64,000 bases of DNA from Acidobacteriota bacterium. GTDB lineage: Bacteria > Acidobacteriota > Terriglobia > Bryobacterales > Bryobacteraceae. Below, piece by piece: positions 57,238 to 64,000 of the stretch. Location of the stretch: the NCBI GenBank assembly GCA_016185425.1, contig JACPNQ010000009.1:124001-188000 (forward strand). Reading direction: 5' to 3'. The notes below the pieces were generated by a model. It was not told the origin of the DNA. It made no database searches and worked only from the letters and a program-made list of their open reading frames with translations. Within the stretch, counting starts at the first letter, position 1. Every line of letters begins with the position of its first letter. The position numbers and the translations under genes are program-made.

Positions 57238-58479
57238 ATGAAAAAATCCTCCACTCTTGCCGTTTTCACCCTGGGTCTCGGCCTGCTGGCCGTGGCGCTT
57301 TTGCCCCGCATTGAAAAACAGACGCGGACGAAGAATGTTGTCTTCGCCGCTGAAACATCGCTCCCCATCGTGGCGGTCTCCAAGGCCAAAGCCGCGCCGG
57401 CTAGCGCTGAATTGGTTCTACCCGCAAACACGGAACCAAACTATGTGGCCCAAATCTACGCGCGCACCAATGGCTATGTGACCCGCCGGTTCGTCGACAT
57501 CGGCGACCGTGTCCGCGCCGGCCAGCTCCTGGCCACTATCGAATCTCCCGAAGTGATGCAGGAGCTCGCCCAGGCGCAGGCGGCCCTCGCGCAGGCCCGC
57601 GCTTCCTATGAGAGCTCCAGCGCCGCCATCAACCAGGCCCTCGCCAATCGCGAACAGACTCGCGCCAACCAGGCGATCGCCCAAACCACCTACGAACGCT
57701 GGGATCGCCTGGTCAAGCGCGGGGTACTCCCGAAACAAGAAGGCGATGAACGCTTCAGTGTCCTCAACGCCCGCAACGCCGAAGTCGCCGCCGCCGAAGC
57801 CGGCATCGCCAACGCCACAGCGGCGTCAGCGGCCTACCGCGCCAACATTTCCGCGCAGGAGGCCAACGTCCGCCGTCTCCAGCAGCTCGTGTCTTATCAG
57901 CGCGTTGCCGCTCCGTTTGACGGCGTCGTCACTGAGCGCCGTGTCGAAAGAGGCGACCTGGTCTCCGCGGGCAGCGTGGGCCAGCCCAGCCTCTTCACGC
58001 TCTCGCAATCCAACGTCCTTCGCGTGAGGATCAACGTTCCCCAAACCTATGCGGGCCAGATTGAGACCGGCCAAACGGCCTCCATCGTTGTCACCGAACT
58101 CCCCGGCGAGGAGTTCAAAGGACAGATCGTCCGCGAGGCCGGCGCCATTACGGCCGCCAGCCGCACGCTGCAGGTGGAAGTGCAGATCGATAACCGCAAC
58201 GGCAAACTTCTGCCGGGCATGTACACGCAGGTGAAGCTCGCCGTCGCCCGCCAGGAACCGGTCGTCCTGATCCCCTCAGACGCCCTCTATGTCGACTCCG
58301 CCGGTACGCGCGTCGCCACCGTCGACGATCAGAAGCGGCTGCATTTCCACCGTGTCACGCTCGGCCGCAACCTCGGGACGGAAATCGAAATCGCCAGCGG
58401 CCTTCCCGCCGGCTCAACCATCGTGCGGAATCCGTCCGATTCGCTCAAAGACGGACTCCAAGTCACCGTCCAGAACTGA
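57238..58479 (+). CDS. RND efflux periplasmic adaptor, second system
   Basis: 413 residues. The N-terminal hydrophobic segment (about 5-21, FTLGLGLLAVALLP) anchors it to the inner membrane; no lipobox Cys is seen. Lipoyl half 1 (YVAQIYARTNGYVTRRFVDI), a helical hairpin rich in Ala/Gln (about 105-215), lipoyl half 2 (YQRVAAPFDGVVTERRVERG) and a beta-barrel with LRVRINVPQTYAGQIETGQT follow in normal order. It bridges the permease at 53898 and TolC eight bases downstream. Confidence 0.92.
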   Translation: MKKSSTLAVFTLGLGLLAVALLPRIEKQTRTKNVVFAAETSLPIVAVSKAKAAPASAELVLPANTEPNYVAQIYARTNGYVTRRFVDIGDRVRAGQLLATIESPEVMQELAQAQAALAQARASYESSSAAINQALANREQTRANQAIAQTTYERWDRLVKRGVLPKQEGDERFSVLNARNAEVAAAEAGIANATAASAAYRANISAQEANVRRLQQLVSYQRVAAPFDGVVTERRVERGDLVSAGSVGQPSLFTLSQSNVLRVRINVPQTYAGQIETGQTASIVVTELPGEEFKGQIVREAGAITAASRTLQVEVQIDNRNGKLLPGMYTQVKLAVARQEPVVLIPSDALYVDSAGTRVATVDDQKRLHFHRVTLGRNLGTEIEIASGLPAGSTIVRNPSDSLKDGLQVTVQN

Positions 58480-58486
58480 GGCTTCC

Positions 58487-60301
58487 ATGAAACGTTATCT
58501 CTGGCTCACTTTCGCTGCCGCGGCGCTGATTTGGCCGCAAACCGTCAAGGCCCAGGTCTTCTCCCAGTTCAAGGTCGCGCCCATTCAGCCGCTCCGTGAA
58601 GAGGGTGCCGTCCAACTCCGCGATGGCAAGCTGTACGTCTCGCTGCAACAGGCGATCGAACTCGCCCTGCAAAATAATCTCGATCTCGAGATCCAACGCG
58701 AGAACCTGAAAATCGCCCGGACCGACTCCCTCCGCGCCGCGGCGGGCGGTCAGCTCCGCGGCGTCGGTCTCGCCGTCCGTGAAGGTCCCACGGGCCTCGG
58801 CAGCCCCGTAACGGCTGCCGCCGGCCGCGTCGGCGGCAGCGATGCCCCCGCACTCGATCGCCTTACCGGCCCCGGCACGCAAACCGACCTGTCCATTCTG
58901 GGGTCTCTACCCCTTAGCACGGGACCTTCGCTGGTCAACCGCGACTGGATCTGGCGTTCCAGTTACGACTTCAACCACAGCAGCACACCGCAGCTAACGC
59001 CGTTCTTCGCCGGGACCGATTCCATCAACCTGAATCGCAATTCCGTCTCCAGCGGCATCGAGCAAGGCTTCTCGACAGGTACGAAGGTCAACCTCGGCAT
59101 CGACCTCGCCCGCACTCGCTCCAACAGCCCGCTGCTCAGCTATAACCCCTATTCGCAATCGAGCATCGGCTTCTCGATTACCCAGCCGTTGCTGCGCGGC
59201 TTCGGACGCAGGGTCAACAACCGCTACATCCGCATCGCCAAAAACAACCAGACCGTTTCGCAATATGTCTTCGAACAGCAGGTGATCGCCACGGTAACCG
59301 CCGTTGCCCGGCTCTACTGGGACCTGGTGAGTCTCCGCGAAGACGTCACCGTACGTCAGGAAGCCGTCAACTCAGCCAATCGGCTGCTCCGCGACACCAG
59401 GGATTCGCTCGAAGCCGGGCGCTCCGCTGCTATTGACGTCACGCGCGCCGAGGCCGAAGTCGCCCGCCGCAGGCGCGACCTCCAGGTTGCGGAATCGTTG
59501 GTCCGCCAGCAGGAGATTGTATTGGCGGACTACATCACCCGCGGCCGCCAGGAGCCTTACGGCGTAATACCTACGGATCAGCCCGGCATCACGCCATTGG
59601 ACATCGCGAGCGACCTCAACGCCGCCACAGAAAAAGCGCTGCACGCCCGCCCCGACCTGGCCCAGGCCCGGCTGCAGCTCGATAACTCCGGCATCAGCCT
59701 CACCGGCAGCCGCAATGCCGTCCTGCCATCGGTAGACGTGGTTGCCAGCGTCGCGAATAACGGTCTTGGCGGCTCGGCTAACGTAGTGCCACCTTTAGGC
59801 AACGGCATTCCGCGCGCCATTGATCCACAATTTATCGGCGGACCCGGCAGCGCGCTGAACCAGGTCTTCGCCCGCAACTACCCGGACTACGGGGTCGGAG
59901 TGCAAGTCACCATCCCCATACGCAACCGGATTGCGCAGGCAGACGTGCAGCGCGATCAGCACAGTGTGCGCCAATCCGAAATCCGCTTGCGCCAGCTCGA
60001 GAAGATGGTGCGCGTTGAAATCGCCAACGCCCGCGTAGCGCTGGAGCAGGCCCAATCCAGCTTCGAGTCCGCGGTCAGTGAGCGCCGTCTGCAACAGCAG
60101 GCATTGGACGCGGAGGTGGAGAAGTTGGCGGTGGGCGCGACAGCGCAGGCGCAGGTTATTCAATTGCAGCGCGACCTTGCCCAGGCCAGATCGGCCGAGG
60201 TAAACGCGATGAACAGTTATATGAAGGCGAAATTGGCGCTGGAGCGCGCTGCCGGCGTGCTCTTAGCCGCTCACCGCGTTGATGTTCAACAAGTTCAGTA
60301 A
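58487..60301 (+). CDS. TolC-family outer-membrane protein, second system
   Basis: 604 residues from ATG 58487, longer than typical TolC proteins because of a polar insertion after the signal peptide (MKRYLWLTFAAAALIWPQTV, cleavage near KAQ). The OEP repeats are at about 120-330 and 350-590. They contain LQQAIELALQNNLDLEIQRE, FSITQPLLRGFGRRVNNRYI and VGVQVTIPIRNRIAQADVQR. Forms the outer-membrane channel. The frame is open upstream inside the adaptor gene, but the start gives the only signal peptide. The stop is 17 bases before the TetR ATG. Confidence 0.9.
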   Translation: MKRYLWLTFAAAALIWPQTVKAQVFSQFKVAPIQPLREEGAVQLRDGKLYVSLQQAIELALQNNLDLEIQRENLKIARTDSLRAAAGGQLRGVGLAVREGPTGLGSPVTAAAGRVGGSDAPALDRLTGPGTQTDLSILGSLPLSTGPSLVNRDWIWRSSYDFNHSSTPQLTPFFAGTDSINLNRNSVSSGIEQGFSTGTKVNLGIDLARTRSNSPLLSYNPYSQSSIGFSITQPLLRGFGRRVNNRYIRIAKNNQTVSQYVFEQQVIATVTAVARLYWDLVSLREDVTVRQEAVNSANRLLRDTRDSLEAGRSAAIDVTRAEAEVARRRRDLQVAESLVRQQEIVLADYITRGRQEPYGVIPTDQPGITPLDIASDLNAATEKALHARPDLAQARLQLDNSGISLTGSRNAVLPSVDVVASVANNGLGGSANVVPPLGNGIPRAIDPQFIGGPGSALNQVFARNYPDYGVGVQVTIPIRNRIAQADVQRDQHSVRQSEIRLRQLEKMVRVEIANARVALEQAQSSFESAVSERRLQQQALDAEVEKLAVGATAQAQVIQLQRDLAQARSAEVNAMNSYMKAKLALERAAGVLLAAHRVDVQQVQ

Positions 60302-60318
60302 GCTGGAGGGTAGAGGCC

Positions 60319-60915
60319 ATGAACGCCGTGTCTACCAAATCGCACCACCCCGCCGGCCGCCCCCGGTCGGAAGAGGCTAACACGGCCATTCTGAAGGCGG
60401 CCAACGAGCTTCTTGAAACGACTTGTTACAAGGATCTATCGATGGAAGCCATCGCGGAGAAGGCCGGTGTTGGCAAGCCAACCATCTATCGACGCTGGAA
60501 GACGAAGGCGGCACTGGTGGCGGAGGCGTTTGCCTGCCACATCTCCCGCCGTCTGCCCGAGGTCGACACTGGAAGTTTTGAAACCGACCTCCGCGTAATG
60601 TTGACAAACGTGGCCGATCGTATTGAGTACGCTTTGGAAGGCAAGATTCTCCGGGGCCTGATCTCAGAGGCGAACCTGGACATGGTGAGCGCCCAGGCGT
60701 TTCGCAACCTGGTGGAGAGCCGCCGTACGCAGGTGCGCGAACTCGTTCAGCGCGCCCGCGCGAGAGGCGAACTCTGCCCGGCGGTAAACGATGAGGACCT
60801 GGTCGACGAAATCTCCGGCGCCATCCTCTACCGGTATCTGGTCCGCCGCGAAAAACTGGACCAGGCCTTCATTCACAACCACATCGACTTCGTGCTCCGC
60901 GCTTCCCGCAAATAG
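60319..60915 (+). CDS. TetR/AcrR-family repressor
   Basis: 198 residues. The N-terminal helix-turn-helix (about 18-65) reads AILKAANELLETTCYKDLSM followed by AIAEKAGVGKPTIYRRWKTK, and the rest is a helical ligand-binding domain of the TetR_C type. As the last gene of the adaptor-TolC transcript it probably senses a pump substrate and represses the divergent promoter region at 57054-57237, which would give feedback control of the whole system. Confidence 0.9.
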   Translation: MNAVSTKSHHPAGRPRSEEANTAILKAANELLETTCYKDLSMEAIAEKAGVGKPTIYRRWKTKAALVAEAFACHISRRLPEVDTGSFETDLRVMLTNVADRIEYALEGKILRGLISEANLDMVSAQAFRNLVESRRTQVRELVQRARARGELCPAVNDEDLVDEISGAILYRYLVRREKLDQAFIHNHIDFVLRASRK

Positions 60916-60926
60916 CGCTGCGACCA

Positions 60927-61742
60927 TCAGCGGGTCGGCACCGCTTCGGCGAACGATTGCGTATCGAGCGAGCCGAGGCCGCCGAAGCGGCGCTCGCGCT
61001 TTTGGTAGTCGAGAATGGCGTTGAGGAGATCGCTGCGTTTGAAATCCGGCCAGAAGGTCTCGGTCACATAAATTTCGGCGTAGGCGATTTGCCAGAGAAG
61101 GAAATTGGAGATGCGCAGTTCGCCGGAGGTACGGATGAGGAGGTCGGGGTCGGGGAGGCCGGCGGTATAGAGGTTGGCGGCCAATGATTCTTCGGTGACG
61201 CGCAGCGATTCGAGCGTGCCGGATTCCCGGGCCTCGGCGATCATCTGGTTGACTGCGTCGACAAGCTCGGCTTTGCCGCTGTAGTTGATGGCCAGGTTGA
61301 GCCGCAGACCGGTGTTCGATTCGGTCGCGCGAATGGTGGATTCGAGTTCCTCACGAACCGATGCCGGGAGATATTCGATGCGTCCGATCGCGTTGAGGCG
61401 GACGTTATTCTGCTGGAGTGTGGAGAGCTCTTTACGGAGGTAAACGCGCAAAAGGCTCCAGAGCGTGTCGACCTCGGTACGCGGGCGCTTCCAGTTTTCG
61501 ACCGAGAAGGCGTAGAGCGTCAACGCTTCCAGGCCAAGCGCAGCGCAGGTTTCGACGGTTGTGCGTACCGGTTGGATGCCGGCCTGATGTCCGGCGACTC
61601 GCGGGAGCAATCGGCGATTGGCCCAGCGCCCATTGCCATCCATAATGACAGCGACGTGAGCCGGAAGGCGTTGCGGATCGATGGCCAAGGCCAGAGCGAG
61701 GTCCGGATCGCCGGGACCGAGACTCTCCAGAAGCGCTTTCAT
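60927..61742 (-). CDS. uppS: Isoprenyl (undecaprenyl diphosphate) synthase
   Basis: Cis-prenyltransferase making the C55 lipid carrier for peptidoglycan and other envelope glycans. 271 residues. Signature HVAVIMDGNGRWANRR (catalytic Asp), GHQAGIQPVRTTVETCAALG, LTLYAFSVENWKRP and, at the C-terminus, LPDPDLLIRTSGELRISNFL with WQIAYAEIYVTETFWPDF. All catalytic motifs are intact. Convergent with the TetR gene. The prepilin peptidase lies 12 bases upstream on the same strand. Confidence 0.95.
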   Translation of the reverse strand: MKALLESLGPGDPDLALALAIDPQRLPAHVAVIMDGNGRWANRRLLPRVAGHQAGIQPVRTTVETCAALGLEALTLYAFSVENWKRPRTEVDTLWSLLRVYLRKELSTLQQNNVRLNAIGRIEYLPASVREELESTIRATESNTGLRLNLAINYSGKAELVDAVNQMIAEARESGTLESLRVTEESLAANLYTAGLPDPDLLIRTSGELRISNFLLWQIAYAEIYVTETFWPDFKRSDLLNAILDYQKRERRFGGLGSLDTQSFAEAVPTR

Positions 61743-61754
61743 CAGCGTAATCCC

Positions 61755-62588
61755 TCAGTGTACAACAGCATCAGACACTCCTCTGACGGCTTCCATCCAG
61801 GCGACGCCGAGCGCGGCGATGCCCATAAACGAACCGAAGGGGACTTCATACGAAGCGGCCTCCTTTTTGGAGAACCAGATGAAAAAAAGACCGATGACCG
61901 AGCCGAGGATCGAACCGATCATGAGAGCGAAAAGCATCGGCATCATGCCGAGGAACGAACCGATCATGGCGGCCATTTTGTAGTCGCCCATGCCCATCCC
62001 CTCGCGACCGCGGACCCTGTAATACAGCGTGCCGATGAACCACAGGGAACCGTAACCGAACGCGGCCCCGAGGGCGGATTCAACGAGGGAATGGAGGGAG
62101 AGAGACGAGCCGTATGGAACCAGCAGGGCCGAGAAGGTTGCGGGAAGCAGGGCGAACCAGGCCAGGGCGAGGCCGGCGAGGGCGCCGCCCTTGGTGAATT
62201 CGTCCGGCAGGATGCGCTCTTCGAAATCGGATGCGATGAGCTCCAGGTTGATGGCGGCGAAGACGGCGAGCTTCAGGGAGAGGAGAGTGGGGCCGAATCG
62301 CAGCACAATTAGAAAGTACATTATCCCGCAAAGTAATTCAACCACCAAATAGCGGATCGGGATGGGATAGCCGCAGTTGCGGCACTTGCCGCGGAGTAAG
62401 AGATAGCTGAGAACGGGGATGTTGTCGTACCAGGCGATGGTTTTTTCGCACTGCGGACAGAAGCTGCGCGGCGGATCCCACAGGGTGATATCCCGCGGGA
62501 AGCGGTAGATGCAGGCATTGAGGAAACTGCCGATGAGGAGTCCGAAGAGACCTGCCAATAGGGCGGCGAGCATGTCCACACTCCACAA
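61755..62588 (-). CDS. Prepilin peptidase (A24, PilD type)
   Basis: Membrane aspartyl protease that cleaves and methylates type IV pilin or type II secretion pseudopilin leaders. 277 residues from 62588 (MLAALLAGL at 62573 is an alternative start). N-terminal methylase-like domain with a four-Cys zinc site (CPQCEKTIAWYDNIP, CRNCGYPIP). Catalytic Asp are in ASDFEERILPDEFT and GREGMGMGDYKMAAMIGSFL. About eight membrane helices. No pilin gene is in the window. Overlapping spacing with uppS suggests co-transcription. Confidence 0.93.
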   Translation of the reverse strand: MWSVDMLAALLAGLFGLLIGSFLNACIYRFPRDITLWDPPRSFCPQCEKTIAWYDNIPVLSYLLLRGKCRNCGYPIPIRYLVVELLCGIMYFLIVLRFGPTLLSLKLAVFAAINLELIASDFEERILPDEFTKGGALAGLALAWFALLPATFSALLVPYGSSLSLHSLVESALGAAFGYGSLWFIGTLYYRVRGREGMGMGDYKMAAMIGSFLGMMPMLFALMIGSILGSVIGLFFIWFSKKEAASYEVPFGSFMGIAALGVAWMEAVRGVSDAVVH

Positions 62589-62621
62589 TAAAACAGATTG
62601 TAAAGAAAATGTTTTGGGCCG

Positions 62622-64000
62622 TCAGGCGGGCAGATTGAAGTACTTTTCGGCGTTGGCGTAGCAGATGTTGCGCACCATACCGCCGACGAGATTCATATCG
62701 CGCGGCAGTTCGCCGTTTTCAATATCGCGGCCGAGGAGATTACAGAGCGTGCGGCGGAAGTATTCGTGGCGGGGATAGGAGAGGAAGGACCGCGAGTCGG
62801 TGAGCATACCGACAAAGCGGGAGAGGAGGCCGCAATTGGAGAGCGCGTTGATCTGCATCTCCATCGCCTCCTTCTGATCGAGGAACCACCAGCCGCTGCC
62901 GAACTGAATTTTGCCGGGAACGGATCCGTCCTGAAAGTTACCGATGACGGTGGCGAAGGCGTAGTTGTCCGCGGGATTCAGGTTGTAGAGGATCATCTTG
63001 GGCAGCGCGCCTGCATGGTCAAGGTGGTCCATATAGCGGGCGACGGCGTCGATCTGCGGCCAGTCACCGATGGAATCGAAGCCGGTGTCCGGGCCGACGT
63101 TGCGGAACATGCGTGTGTTGTTGGCGCGGCGGGCGCCGAGGTGGAGCTGTTTGGTCCAACCTTTGGCGGCGTCGAGGCGGCCGAAGAAGTGCATGAGGTA
63201 GCTGCCGAATTGGGCGTGCTCGACGGGGTCGGCGGGTTGGCCGTTGCGGGCGCGGTCGAAGATATCGGCGGCATCTTCGGGTGTGCAGGGTTCGGAGAAG
63301 GCGGTGTTCAGGCCGTGATCGGAGAGGCGCGCGCCCATCGACTGAAAATAGTCATGCCGGTTAGAGAGAGCATCCAGGAACGATTGGAAGCCGCGGATGG
63401 GGATGTTCGCGGCACTTTCGAGTTTTGCGGTCCAAGCGTTGAAGGCGGCGGGGTCATGGACGCTGAGCGCTTTGTCCGGACGGTAGGCGGGGAACACCTT
63501 CGCCGCAAGGCCTGAGGCGGCGATGAGCTTGTGCTCGGAAAGCGAGTCTGCCGGATCGTCAGTGGTGCAGAGTGCGCGGACTTTGAATTTGCCGAGAATT
63601 CCGTGGGCAGAGAGCTCATCGGTGGCGAGTTTTTCGTTGGCGCGATTCCAGATGGATTCGGCCGTCGACTCGTCGAGGATGTCGCCGATGTCGAAGTAGC
63701 GGAGGAGCTCGAGGTGTGTCCAATGATAGAGCGGATTGCGCAGGGTGTAGGGAACGGTGCGGGCCCAGGCGAAGAATTTCTCCTTAGGGCTGGCGGAGCC
63801 GGTGATCAGATCCTCGGGAACGCCATTTGCGCGCATAGCGCGCCATTTGTAGTGATCCCCCTCCAGCCAGATCTCGTGGATATTTCGGAAGCGGCGATTG
63901 GCGGCCACGTCCTGCGGAGGAAGATGACAGTGATAGTCGAGGATGGGCTCGTCTTTGGCGTAGGCGTGATAGAGCTCGCGGGCGGCAGGGGTCTGCAGGA
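62622..64000 (-). CDS. uxaC: Glucuronate isomerase (5' end cut by window edge)
   Basis: Converts D-glucuronate to D-fructuronate (or galacturonate to tagaturonate), the entry to hexuronate breakdown. The frame is open to the right edge; a GTG at 63908 is internal, because upstream codons still match the family (ARELYHAYAKDEPILDYHCH). About 459 residues are visible, nearly the full length. Metal-binding DYHCHL, WLEGDHYKWRAMRANGVPED, HLGARRANNTRMF, YNLNPADNYAFATVIGNFQD and MLTDSRSFLSYPRHEYFRR are typical. It fits with the sugar-related genes elsewhere in the window. Confidence 0.94.
   Translation of the reverse strand, partial: LQTPAARELYHAYAKDEPILDYHCHLPPQDVAANRRFRNIHEIWLEGDHYKWRAMRANGVPEDLITGSASPKEKFFAWARTVPYTLRNPLYHWTHLELLRYFDIGDILDESTAESIWNRANEKLATDELSAHGILGKFKVRALCTTDDPADSLSEHKLIAASGLAAKVFPAYRPDKALSVHDPAAFNAWTAKLESAANIPIRGFQSFLDALSNRHDYFQSMGARLSDHGLNTAFSEPCTPEDAADIFDRARNGQPADPVEHAQFGSYLMHFFGRLDAAKGWTKQLHLGARRANNTRMFRNVGPDTGFDSIGDWPQIDAVARYMDHLDHAGALPKMILYNLNPADNYAFATVIGNFQDGSVPGKIQFGSGWWFLDQKEAMEMQINALSNCGLLSRFVGMLTDSRSFLSYPRHEYFRRTLCNLLGRDIENGELPRDMNLVGGMVRNICYANAEKYFNLPA

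Overview
The window is GC-rich chromosomal DNA that most resembles an acidobacterium of the Solibacter/Bryobacter group. This placement is inferred from gene content, not from a marker-gene search. The pointers are a TonB-dependent receptor with an N-terminal carboxypeptidase-like domain, a paired DUF1549/DUF1553 cytochrome protein and DUF1501 protein, a Tat-exported sulfatase, a CadC-type winged helix fused to enzymatic domains, and two members of a SxGPxTPEGK protein family that I associate with acidobacterial genomes.

Layout: 1-5.4 kb is a tripartite RND efflux operon (TolC, lipoprotein adaptor, permease), cut by the left edge. 5.5-9.4 kb holds a DUF4239 membrane protein, a gene-poor stretch, a small coiled-coil protein, and an AraC regulator divergent from an SDR and an aldo/keto reductase. 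The reductase is truncated at 10.3 kb, where a mobile-element graveyard begins: the 5' end of an IS200/IS605 tnpA with its left-end hairpin, a decayed P63C gene, an intact 1.5-kb IS1182-family element flanked by CTAG, and the 3' end of an IS1-type transposase. It ends with a damaged winged-helix regulator and the first SxGPxTPEGK gene (13.05 kb).

13.9-29.6 kb is mostly housekeeping or catabolic. It contains an XdhC-MocA-AsmA operon, a DUF6526 protein, threonine synthase and an envelope cluster (small membrane protein, lytic transglycosylase, a catalytically dead S41 protease homologue, FmdB zinc ribbon). These are followed by an SDR, the cytochrome/DUF1501 pair, a PepSY-like protein, and a DUF1445 hydro-lyase with an MFS transporter.

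29.7-45.4 kb contains a VOC protein, a sulfatase, a tight aroC-def-fmt-argJ cluster, a lone LolD-like ATPase, ClpC, IlvD, a sugar-phosphate isomerase-like protein, an unknown beta-rich protein, the winged-helix/hydrolase/cyclase fusion and CdsA. 45.5-53.4 kb has the large TonB-dependent receptor, the second SxGPxTPEGK gene, a transposase remnant, and KatG with a PerR/Fur regulator.

53.9-60.9 kb is a second full RND system, with the permease divergent from adaptor-TolC-TetR. The window ends with UppS, prepilin peptidase and a glucuronate isomerase cut by the right edge. I saw no tRNA, rRNA or CRISPR array. The most unusual items are the dead S41 protease, the triple-domain regulator/hydrolase/cyclase, the paired SxGPxTPEGK family, and the layered transposon scars at 10.3-12.4 kb.
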